Part shown: positions 36,483 through 44,845 of the stretch, in pieces
Position numbering within the stretch: the first letter of the stretch is position 1
How the letters are laid out: each line of letters opens with the position of its first letter
Assembly: GCA_964530325.1 (NCBI GenBank)
Contig: CAZHAX010000002.1
Span: 186,001-250,000, forward strand
Direction of reading: 5' to 3'
Length of the DNA: 64,000 bases
Origin: CAZHAX01 sp964530325
GTDB lineage: Bacteria; Chloroflexota; Anaerolineae; B4-G1
Position numbers and translations under genes: made by a program
The notes under the pieces: generated by a model
What the model was told of the DNA's origin: nothing
Databases searched by the model: none
Seen by the model: only the letters and a program-made list of their open reading frames with translations

Positions 36483-38486
36483 ATGAACGTCAGAAAGCGG
36501 CGGACGCTTGCTGTTATCATCGTGCTGTCGGTGATGGTTCTGGCCTGCGGCGCATTGTCTGGCGACGATGGCGGCCCAAGCGCGACCATCAACAGGCCAG
36601 CCGAGGGAAGCACTGTGACCGTGGGGGAGACTGTGGAGGTCGCCTCGCTGGCACAGGCAGAGGCGGGGATCGCCTGGGTGGAGCTCTCGGTAGATGGCGC
36701 CGTCATCCGCCGTGACGCGCCGCCCGACGGGAACCCAGCCTCGTTCCCGATCGCGCAGCTCTGGATGCCTGAGCAAGAGGGGCAGGCGACGATCGGGGTC
36801 GTGGCGTGTGATGTGGAAGGCGCCTTCTCCCAGATCGACGCAGTCACAGTCCAGGTGGTAGCCGCTGCCGGGGCCGCACCGACCGAGACGCCGCAGCCAT
36901 CCGCGCCGGCGGAGCCTTCTGGTGCGGAGTCGCCGACGCCCGAACCCGCCTGCTGGGTAGACTCGGAGTTCGTGGCCGACCTGACGATCCCGGACGGAAC
37001 GGAGCTCGCTCCAGGGGTCGACCTCGTCAAGACCTGGCGGATTCGAAACGATGGCACCTGCGACTGGACCTCCGGCTACCAGCTCGTCTTCGCCGGCGGT
37101 GATCAGATGGGCGGCCGCGCCGAGGTAGCCGTGCCTCATACCACGGCCGGAACGACTGCCGACCTGACGGTGTACCTCAAGGCGCCGGCCGAGCCCGGTG
37201 TCTACCAGGGCAGCTGGCGCATGCGGTCGGACGCGGGTGTCGGCTTTGGTGCGACTCTCTACGTGCGAATCGTCGTGGCCGCGCCTGCAATGGACACGCC
37301 CGAGCCCACCGAGACACCTTGGCCGACGGAAACGCCGCCGCCGCCCGCCGCACCTACGAACCTGATCATGTCGACCAGCAGCAGCGGCTACGTCAGCCTG
37401 GCGTGGCAAGACAACTCCAGCGACGAGGGCGGCTTCAACGTACTGGCCGACGGCAGCATCGTGCACACGCTGGGGGCGAACGCAACAGGATGGGGTTTCC
37501 CCTATGAGTACTACGCCGTGACCTGGTGTGGCCGCACAGTGCACCTCACCGTCGTGGCCTACAGGGCTGGCGTCTGGTCGGCGCCCAGCAACCCGGTCCA
37601 GTACGTTGGGCCGCGGTGCACACCCCCCGAGCTCGTGCGCAGAACATACCTGGCGGTGCCCCTGCAGACGTTCGTAGACCTGGATGCCGGCACTCTCGGC
37701 AGCTGGACCACCGACGTCGATCTCCTCTGGCAGTCCAGCGGCGGCCTGCGCTTGATCACGGCGAACGGTGTTCGCTTCGCCAACGTGGGGCCCGGGATGC
37801 GCCTGCCCAGCTACGTGGACTGCTATGATGCCGGCAAGGGCCTGTCGGGCATCTACGTCCCGGACTTGCAGGCGTTCACGCTGCTGTGCCTCGAGACCAC
37901 AGACGGGAACGTGACCGCTCTGCGTGTGGACGAGATCCAGTCTAATAATCGTCTAAAGATCTCCTACGTTACCTGGGAGGGATCAGAGGAGACGGCAACG
38001 CTCGGTCCCGCCAGGATGGGCCAGGTCGACGCCTGGGGAGGGGTCGACGGTCCCCCTGACGCCGGGGACCTGGGGTCTAACCAGGGGCTGCAGGGCTTTG
38101 TCACCTTCAACGTGCGCGCCATCCCCGAGAACGCCACGATTCTGGCGGCAAAGATCAGCCTCGTCGACTGGCACACGACGGGAGAGCCCTTCGGAGACCT
38201 GGGCTGTCTGCGCGTATACCACCACAACTACGGGATGCTTGACGCCGATGACTACACGCCACCTCCTGTCGTCGACTCGCTCGCCAGGTTCTGCTCTGAG
38301 GCGGAGCTGGGCGATCCACAACACCAGGCGTTCAATACCATCGGCATAGCCGCCATACAGAACCGCCTGAGCGGCGGCGAGTTCCAGATCCGTCTCCAGT
38401 TCAGCGACAACGTGACGGATGGGGACGGGGCTGACGACCTGCTGCGCCCCGGCACGCTGAGGCTGGAGGTCACCTACGAGCTGTAG
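36483..38486 (+). CDS. Lipoprotein with Ig-like, Nbr1-Ig, FN3-like and C-terminal DNRLRE-like domains
   Basis: A 667-residue lipoprotein (lipobox VMVLACGA). The first ~270 residues repeat the Ig plus Nbr1-Ig organisation of the gene at 31160, including a 67-base stretch of identical DNA. After a short Pro-rich linker the rest differs: an FN3-like domain (SGYVSLAWQDNSSDEGGFNV), a Cys-containing middle domain (~400-520), and a C-terminal beta-sandwich (GFVTFNVRAIPENATILAAK...QNRLSGGEFQIRLQFSD) like the DNRLRE domains of exported proteins. The ATG at 36483 has GGGAGG upstream; the longer frame from 36399 would destroy the signal peptide. Likely surface anchored. Confidence 0.8.
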   Translation: MNVRKRRTLAVIIVLSVMVLACGALSGDDGGPSATINRPAEGSTVTVGETVEVASLAQAEAGIAWVELSVDGAVIRRDAPPDGNPASFPIAQLWMPEQEGQATIGVVACDVEGAFSQIDAVTVQVVAAAGAAPTETPQPSAPAEPSGAESPTPEPACWVDSEFVADLTIPDGTELAPGVDLVKTWRIRNDGTCDWTSGYQLVFAGGDQMGGRAEVAVPHTTAGTTADLTVYLKAPAEPGVYQGSWRMRSDAGVGFGATLYVRIVVAAPAMDTPEPTETPWPTETPPPPAAPTNLIMSTSSSGYVSLAWQDNSSDEGGFNVLADGSIVHTLGANATGWGFPYEYYAVTWCGRTVHLTVVAYRAGVWSAPSNPVQYVGPRCTPPELVRRTYLAVPLQTFVDLDAGTLGSWTTDVDLLWQSSGGLRLITANGVRFANVGPGMRLPSYVDCYDAGKGLSGIYVPDLQAFTLLCLETTDGNVTALRVDEIQSNNRLKISYVTWEGSEETATLGPARMGQVDAWGGVDGPPDAGDLGSNQGLQGFVTFNVRAIPENATILAAKISLVDWHTTGEPFGDLGCLRVYHHNYGMLDADDYTPPPVVDSLARFCSEAELGDPQHQAFNTIGIAAIQNRLSGGEFQIRLQFSDNVTDGDGADDLLRPGTLRLEVTYEL

Positions 38487-38597
38487 GCGCTGTCTGTGAG
38501 ACCCGTTGCTCCGGCGAATGCTCAGGCCTCTCGTGTCCACCTGAGGGCTGCTCAGAAAGCTGACGGCCAACTGCTGCGAACTTGGAAAGGGAAGGAA

Positions 38598-40922
38598 ATG
38601 TCAGACGCGAACAGATGCACAGTCAAGACCATTCGTCTTGTCTCGGCGGCTGCCCTGCTGCTCGGGCTGCTCGGGACGGGCCCGGTCGAGCGCGCGCGTG
38701 CCGGTGAGATCAGGCAGGATGAGGTCGTGCCGCTCGATGTCTTGCTCAAGGCCGATGGCACACTCGACCTGAGCAGCGGCTTCGCTGGCGCGCTCGATCC
38801 CAGCGGCTACCGCATAGAGTACGGAGCAGACGGTGCGCCCCGGTTCGTGCCGGAGGCGGCTGCTGCGCCACGTTCGCCGGCCGACACCTGGCATGCGCTT
38901 GGTCCCGGCATGAACGGCTACGTCCACGCCGTGGCCGTGGCCGGAGCGGACGTCTATGTCGGCGGCGCCTTCACCGATGCAGGTGGCGGCGCGGACGCCG
39001 ACCGCATCGCGCGCTGGGATGGTTCCGCCTGGCACGCCCTGGGCCCGGGGCTGAACGGCGTCGTCCGTGCCATCGCGGTGGCCGGACCCGATGTCTACGC
39101 CGGCGGCTGCTTCACCGACGCGGGTGGCTTCGCGGACGCCGACTACGTCGCCCGCTGGGACGGCTCCGCCTGGAACGCCCTCGGCTCCGGGCTGAACGAC
39201 TTCGTGCGCGCCATCGCCGTGGCCGGGCCGGACGTCTACGTCGGCGGCGACTTCACCGACGCTGGCGGAGACGGCAACGCCGACTACGTCGCCCGTTGGG
39301 ATGGCTCGGCCTGGCACCCCCTCGGCTCTGGGCTGAACGGCGGAGTCGAGGCCATCGCGCTGGCCGGACCGAACCTCTACGTTGGTGGCTTTTTCGATGA
39401 CGCCGGCGGCGATCCAAACGCCGATTCTATCGCTCGCTGGGACGGCTCGGCCTGGCACTCCCTCGGCTCCGGCCTGAACCACTTCGTCTTCGCCATTGCG
39501 GTGGCCGGTTCCGACGTCTGCATCGGGGGCTGGTTCACCAACGCGGGCGGCGACCCCAGTGCCGACCACATCGCCCGTTGGGATGGCTCCGCCTTCCACC
39601 CCCTCGGCTCCGGGCCGAGCGGGCATGTCTACGCCATCGCAGTGGCCGGGCCGGATGTCTACGTCGGGGGCTACTTCACCGACGCGGGCGGCGATCCCAA
39701 TGGTGATCGTGTCGCTCGCTGGGATGGCTCGGCCTGGCACTCCCTCGGCCCCGGCCTGAGCGATGTAGTCAATGCTATCGCGGTGGCGGGCCCGGACGTC
39801 TACGTCGGCGGTAACTTCACCGACGCCGGTGGCGACCCCGGTGCCGACCGCATTGCCCGCTGGGATACGAGGGAGCCCACCCCCGCCTGGAGCGGCCTCG
39901 GCCCTGGGATCGATGGAACCGTCTACGCGGTGGCCGTGGAAGGAGCCGACGTCTATGTAGGCGGCTACTTCACCGACTTGGCCGGCATAGCAGAGGCCGA
40001 CTACGTCGCCCGCTGGGACGGCTCGGCCTGGCACGCTCTGGGCGGAGGTGTGAATCACCACGTCTTCGCCATCGGAGTCAGCGGGCCTGACGTCTACATC
40101 GGCGGCGTCTTCAGCGACGCAGGCGGCGTGGCCAATGCGGATCACATCGCCCGCTGGGATGGCTCCTCCTGGCACGCGCTTGGCCCCGGGCTGGACGGGG
40201 TTGTCTTTGGCATCGACGTCTCCGGGCCGCACGTCTACGCTGTGGGCCGCTTCACCGACGCGGGCGGCGACCCGAATGCTGACCGGGTGGCGCATTGGGA
40301 TGGCACGTCCTGGCACGCGCTGGGCTCCGGGCTGAATGCTGAGGTCTACGCCGTGGCGGCGGCAGGGCGATACGTCTACGCCGGGGGGACTTTCACCGAA
40401 GCCGGCGGGGACACGAATGCCGACTACGCTGCCCGCTGGGATGGTACGGCCTGGGAGGCATTGGGGTCCACAGCTGCATTCAACAACCCGGTCTGGGCCA
40501 TAGCAGTCGCCGGGCAGGATGTGTATCTCGGAGGCGACTTCATCAACGTCGGCGGGGATAGCGACGCCGACCGCATCGTGCGCTGGGACGGCTCTGGCTG
40601 GCAGGCCCTTGGAGGAGGCCTGGGCGGGACGGTGCGCTCCATTGTGGTGGCCGGTGTGGACGTGTACGCCGGCGGCCACTTCACCGACGCGGGCGGCGAT
40701 GCGGATGCAGACCGGATCGCCCGGTGGGATGGCTCTGCCTGGCAGCCGCTGGGCCCCGGGCTGGATGACCACGTGCTGGCCATAGTGATAGGGGGCCCTC
40801 AGATCTACGCTGCCGGGGAATTCAGCGACGCCGGCGGAGAGGAGGGCGCAGACGCGGTCGCCCGCTGGGGGACGCCCGTCTACCGCGTCTACCTGCCGCT
40901 GGTGCTGCGCAGCTTTCAGTGA
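38598..40922 (+). CDS. Secreted Rax2-like twin beta-propeller protein (14 repeats)
   Basis: A 774-residue exported protein. Signal peptide, a spacer domain (QDEVVPLDVLLKADGTLDLS; GALDPSGYRIEYGADGAPRF), then 14 repeats of ~47 residues with pattern WHALGSGLNxxVxAIAVAGP, DVYVGGxFTDAGGxxxAD, xxARWDGSA. Repeat 7 carries an insert (TREPTPA) before repeat 8, so the 14 blades split 7+7. The protein ends YRVYLPLVLRSFQ. These repeats resemble the Rax2/kelch-like family. The ATG at 38598 has GGAAGG upstream; the in-frame start at 38496 lacks a signal. It is a paralogue of the next gene. Confidence 0.82.
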   Translation: MSDANRCTVKTIRLVSAAALLLGLLGTGPVERARAGEIRQDEVVPLDVLLKADGTLDLSSGFAGALDPSGYRIEYGADGAPRFVPEAAAAPRSPADTWHALGPGMNGYVHAVAVAGADVYVGGAFTDAGGGADADRIARWDGSAWHALGPGLNGVVRAIAVAGPDVYAGGCFTDAGGFADADYVARWDGSAWNALGSGLNDFVRAIAVAGPDVYVGGDFTDAGGDGNADYVARWDGSAWHPLGSGLNGGVEAIALAGPNLYVGGFFDDAGGDPNADSIARWDGSAWHSLGSGLNHFVFAIAVAGSDVCIGGWFTNAGGDPSADHIARWDGSAFHPLGSGPSGHVYAIAVAGPDVYVGGYFTDAGGDPNGDRVARWDGSAWHSLGPGLSDVVNAIAVAGPDVYVGGNFTDAGGDPGADRIARWDTREPTPAWSGLGPGIDGTVYAVAVEGADVYVGGYFTDLAGIAEADYVARWDGSAWHALGGGVNHHVFAIGVSGPDVYIGGVFSDAGGVANADHIARWDGSSWHALGPGLDGVVFGIDVSGPHVYAVGRFTDAGGDPNADRVAHWDGTSWHALGSGLNAEVYAVAAAGRYVYAGGTFTEAGGDTNADYAARWDGTAWEALGSTAAFNNPVWAIAVAGQDVYLGGDFINVGGDSDADRIVRWDGSGWQALGGGLGGTVRSIVVAGVDVYAGGHFTDAGGDADADRIARWDGSAWQPLGPGLDDHVLAIVIGGPQIYAAGEFSDAGGEEGADAVARWGTPVYRVYLPLVLRSFQ

Positions 40923-40978
40923 GGTGGCTCGGGCGGCGTGCTGCACCCGGGCCGACCACCGATTGGAGAGTGAACACA

Positions 40979-43288
40979 ATGGCAGACGTGAACAGACGGA
41001 CAAGCAAGGCTCTTGCGCTATCCTCCATCGCGGTGCTGCTGACTCTAATGTGCGGCGCCGGGCGGGGCGAGGGCGCGCGAGCTGGTGAGATGAGGCAGGA
41101 TGAGGCCGTGCCGCTGGAGAGGCTGCTCAACCCCGATGGCACCCTCGACCTCAGCACCGGCTTCAGCGGTGCGCTCGACCCCAGCGGCTACCGCATGGAG
41201 TACGGAGCAGACGGCGCGCCCCGGTTCGTGCCGACGGCGGCTGCCGCGCCGCGCTCCCCGGCAGACACGTGGAACGCGGTGGGCTCCGGTGTGGATGACT
41301 ATGTGGAGGCTATCGCCGTGGCCGGGCCGGACATCTACGTTGGGGGCTTCTTCACGAACGCGGGCGGCATCGCCAATGCCGACTACATCGCCCGCTGGGA
41401 TGGTTCATCCTGGCACGCACTCGGCTCTGGGCTGAGCAGCTACGTCCGTGCGATCGCGGTGGCCGGGCCGGATGTCTATGTCGGCGGCTACTTCGCCGAC
41501 GCAGGTGGCATCGCCGATGCCGACTACGTCGCCCGCTGGGACGGCTCCGCCTGGCACCCCCTGGGCTCCGGGCTGAACGACGTCGTCTCCGCCATCGCCG
41601 TGGCCGGAGCGGACGTCTACGTCGGCGGCTGGTTCACCGACGCGGGTGGAGACGCGGACGCCGACCGCATCGCCCGCTGGGACGGCTCCTCCTGGCACCC
41701 GCTCGGCTCCGGGCTGAACCACGTCGTCCGTGCCATCGTGGTCGCCGGGCCGGACGTCTACGTCGGCGGCCAGTTCACCGACGCAGGTGGCATCGGCGAT
41801 GCCGAGTGTGTCGCCCGCTGGGACGGCATCTCCTGGCACCCGCTCGGTTCCGGGCTGAACGACGTCGTCTTCGCCATCGCGGTGGTCGGCCCTGACTTCT
41901 ACGCCGCGGGCGCTTTCACCGACGCCGGCGGAGACCCGGACGGGGACCGGGTCGCCCGCTGGGACGGCTCCGAGTGGCACGCCCTGAGCCGCGGGCTTAA
42001 CGGCCGCGGGAATACCATCGCGGCGGTCGGACCGGACATCTACGTCGGTGGCCGCTTCACCGACGCGGGTGGGGTCGCGGATGCCGATCACATCGCCCGC
42101 TGGGATGGGTCTTCGTGGCACCCCCTCGGCTCCGGGCTGAACGGCAGTGTCGGCGCCATCGCGGTAGCTGGGCCGGACATGTACGTAGGCGGCGACTTCA
42201 GCGACGCGGGCGGCAACCCCGACAGCGACTTCATCGCCCGCTGGGACACGACCGAGCTCAACCCAGCCTGGAACGGGCTCGGCCCGGGCCTGAACAACGG
42301 GGTCTACGCCATGGCGGTGGCCGGGCCCAACGTCTACGTCGGCGGCTACTTCGCCGACGCAGGTGGCATCGCCGATGCCGACTACGTCGCCCGCTGGGAC
42401 GGCTCCGCCTGGCACGCGCTCGGCTCCGGTCTGAACGACGGCGTCTACGCCATCGCCGTGGCGGGGCCGAACGTTTACGTCGGCGGCTACTTCACCGACG
42501 CTGGTGGGATTGCCGGCGCGGACCACATCGCCCGCTGGGATGGCTCGACATGGCAGGCGCTTGGCTCCGGCCTCAACGGGCTGGTGCTTGCCATCACGGT
42601 GGCCGGGCCATACGTCTACGTCGGTGGGGAGTTCACCGACGCGGGCGGCATCGCCGCCGCCGATCACGTCGCGTGCTGGGACGGCTCCTTCTGGCAGGCC
42701 CTTGGTGCCATACCGCCGAACGGGGGCGTCTATACGATCGAAGTGGCCGGAGCCGATGTCTACGTCGGCGGCACCTTCGCCACCGTGGGTGGGGAGGCGG
42801 ACGCGAGATCCATCGCCCGCTGGGACGGTTCGTCCTGGCACCCGCTCGGCTCCGGGCTGAACAACACGGTCATCGCCATCAGCGTGGTGGGGCCCGACTT
42901 GTACGCAGGTGGGTGGTTCACGGATGCGGGTAGCGTGACCGACGCCGACTACGTGGCCCGCTGGGACGGCGCTGCCTGGCAGGCGGTCGCAGCCGGGCTG
43001 AACGGCGGCGTCTTCGCTCTGACGGTGGCTGGGCCGGACCTCTACGTCGGGGGCTATTTCAGCGATGCGGGCGGCGTTGCGGGTACCGGCCACGTCGCCC
43101 GCTGGGATGGCTCTGGCTGGCACGCCCTGGGCTCGGGGCTGAACGACGACGTGACCGCCATCGTGGTGGTCGGGCCCGAGGTCTACGCGGGCGGCTGGTT
43201 CACCGATGCCGGCGGCCTCTCCAATGCCGACCGGGTCGCCCGCTGGGGGACGGCCTGCCGGGTCTACCTGCCGCTTGTCCTGAAGTAG
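40979..43288 (+). CDS. Secreted Rax2-like twin beta-propeller protein (14 repeats), paralogue
   Basis: A 769-residue paralogue of the preceding gene with the same order: signal peptide, spacer (QDEAVPLERLLNPDGTLDLS), 14 repeats of ~47 residues, and the same interruption after repeat 7 (TTELNPA), giving two seven-bladed propellers. It ends CRVYLPLVLK. The ATG at 40979 has GGAGAG upstream and begins the signal peptide; a GTG overlapping the previous stop (40919) is in frame but less likely. The shared spacer and blade count show a gene duplication. Ligand unknown. Confidence 0.82.
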   Translation: MADVNRRTSKALALSSIAVLLTLMCGAGRGEGARAGEMRQDEAVPLERLLNPDGTLDLSTGFSGALDPSGYRMEYGADGAPRFVPTAAAAPRSPADTWNAVGSGVDDYVEAIAVAGPDIYVGGFFTNAGGIANADYIARWDGSSWHALGSGLSSYVRAIAVAGPDVYVGGYFADAGGIADADYVARWDGSAWHPLGSGLNDVVSAIAVAGADVYVGGWFTDAGGDADADRIARWDGSSWHPLGSGLNHVVRAIVVAGPDVYVGGQFTDAGGIGDAECVARWDGISWHPLGSGLNDVVFAIAVVGPDFYAAGAFTDAGGDPDGDRVARWDGSEWHALSRGLNGRGNTIAAVGPDIYVGGRFTDAGGVADADHIARWDGSSWHPLGSGLNGSVGAIAVAGPDMYVGGDFSDAGGNPDSDFIARWDTTELNPAWNGLGPGLNNGVYAMAVAGPNVYVGGYFADAGGIADADYVARWDGSAWHALGSGLNDGVYAIAVAGPNVYVGGYFTDAGGIAGADHIARWDGSTWQALGSGLNGLVLAITVAGPYVYVGGEFTDAGGIAAADHVACWDGSFWQALGAIPPNGGVYTIEVAGADVYVGGTFATVGGEADARSIARWDGSSWHPLGSGLNNTVIAISVVGPDLYAGGWFTDAGSVTDADYVARWDGAAWQAVAAGLNGGVFALTVAGPDLYVGGYFSDAGGVAGTGHVARWDGSGWHALGSGLNDDVTAIVVVGPEVYAGGWFTDAGGLSNADRVARWGTACRVYLPLVLK

Positions 43289-43396
43289 GCGAAGGCCGGC
43301 GGCGCGGAGCGAGGGGTGTGGGTGGCGCGACGACCATACGCATCAAACAATGGACGGATCGATGAACGAAGCACAAGCAAGTCAAGGAGACTGATG

Positions 43397-44365
43397 ATGA
43401 ACACGAAGATGCTGCGAAGAGCATGCCTTTCGCTCGGGATCGCGATGGCGCTGCTGGCAGCAGTTCTGCTGGTGAGCACGGCGCTGGCCGAGGGACCGGA
43501 CGATGGCTCAAGGGCGAGCGGGAAGGGGGGCCTCGACCCCACATTCTCCTTCAGCTATCAGGGCCGCCTGTTCGAGAACGGGCAGCCCGCCAATGGGACT
43601 TATGATTTCCGTGTGACGCTGTGGGACGTGGGGGGCACCCTGGTAGGCTCGTGCATGACGCAGACCACTGAAGGAATCCCGGTCAGGGATGGGGTCTTCT
43701 CGCTGTATCTCTACCCCGCGCAGCCTATGTCCCAGGCCTTCAGCGGAGAGGGACGGTATATCCAGGTGGCGGTCAGCCCCGCAGGGGCAGGCACCTACAC
43801 CTGGCTCGACTCCCAGCCGATCGTGCCCGTCCCCTACGCCTGGAGCCTGCGGGCCGGAGGGGTGATCAGCCAGGCTCGCTCCATCCACAGCCTGGGCTGG
43901 ACCCACCTGGCGATCAACCCGTTCGACATCGAGGCCACCAACGAGCTGCCGAACAACGAAACGCTGACCTTCCTCCATGACTGGCGGGGCTACACGGGGA
44001 TCGAGAATGACCTCAGCTCAGGTTCGAGCACTGTCTACGTCCCGGTCCACAATCTCACTCAGCTCTTAGGGACCCCCCTCAAGCTTAACCACCTGGAAGT
44101 GTGCTACAAGGTCAACACCGCCCTAAGCTACATCGACGAGACGCGGGTCTACTACGCGGCCAGCTGGGGAGGCAGGATGGAGATCCTCTACGACGGGGAC
44201 AACCGCGACTCCACCACCTGGAGCTGCTACGCGGTATACAACGACACCCCCACCGCTATCGGAGGTCCCCTGCTGGTCCACTTCCGGCTCTACTTCCCGG
44301 ACACGGGAACGGGCGAGGAGCACGTCATCACCATCGGCCGGATCACCGCTACCCTGGTCGAATAA
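43397..44365 (+). CDS. Secreted protein with an FSYQGRL-type N-terminal domain
   Basis: A ~322-residue exported protein: signal peptide (to about ALAEG), then a beta-rich domain TFSFSYQGRLFENGQPANGT, YDFRVTLWD and PVRDGVFSLYL. This kind of domain recurs at the N-terminus of many uncharacterised bacterial exported proteins. The C-terminal half (LGWTHLAINPFDIEA... to ITATLVE) is a second beta-sandwich. It lacks the LPLVL tail of its neighbours. AAGGAG at 43384-43389 favours the ATG at 43397; 43394 is also possible. Confidence 0.72.
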   Translation: MNTKMLRRACLSLGIAMALLAAVLLVSTALAEGPDDGSRASGKGGLDPTFSFSYQGRLFENGQPANGTYDFRVTLWDVGGTLVGSCMTQTTEGIPVRDGVFSLYLYPAQPMSQAFSGEGRYIQVAVSPAGAGTYTWLDSQPIVPVPYAWSLRAGGVISQARSIHSLGWTHLAINPFDIEATNELPNNETLTFLHDWRGYTGIENDLSSGSSTVYVPVHNLTQLLGTPLKLNHLEVCYKVNTALSYIDETRVYYAASWGGRMEILYDGDNRDSTTWSCYAVYNDTPTAIGGPLLVHFRLYFPDTGTGEEHVITIGRITATLVE

Positions 44366-44377
44366 GAGGCGAGGTGC

Positions 44378-44689
44378 ATGATGCAACGCAAGCTATCAAG
44401 TCCGCCAGGATTCGGCCGGCTCCGCAAGACAGACGTTCTGGCCGCCCTGGCCGGCCTGCTCCTGCTGACCAACGCTGCCCTGGCCGCCAACGGATACGAG
44501 ATCAGGCCCTTCGTCATCGGCGGCGGCGGGGGGCACAGCGAGATGGGCGACTACGTGCTGGATGGCACCGTTGGGCAGGCGGTGACGGGGGTGGTGGAGG
44601 CTGCGCCCTACGAGCTCTCCGCGGGCTTCTGGTGCGGGAAGGGCGGCTACGAGGTCCTCCTGCCGCTGGTGCTGCGGGCTGCGCAATGA
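44378..44689 (+). CDS. Small secreted protein with LPLVL tail
   Basis: A 103-residue exported protein. Signal peptide to about ALAAN, then IGGGGGHSEMGDYVLDGTVG, QAVTGVVE and ELSAGFWCG, a short glycine-rich beta module often seen in exported proteins of this phylum and Bacteroidota. It ends YEVLLPLVLRAAQ, the same tail as the propeller proteins but on a very small module. It lies 12 bases after the previous gene, so the two are probably co-transcribed. Function unknown. Confidence 0.75.
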   Translation: MMQRKLSSPPGFGRLRKTDVLAALAGLLLLTNAALAANGYEIRPFVIGGGGGHSEMGDYVLDGTVGQAVTGVVEAAPYELSAGFWCGKGGYEVLLPLVLRAAQ

Positions 44690-44845
44690 GTACAGCTCGC
44701 GGCACGCCCGCCGGGAGCCAGGCGGCACAACGCGCTGTACTAAGGAGAGCGAAAGATGAGACGTGTGGCACGAAGCGCAAACGGGTTCGGCACGGGGAGA
44801 GATCACGCGACCAGACACGATCCTGCCGGGCCAAGGAGGTTCACG

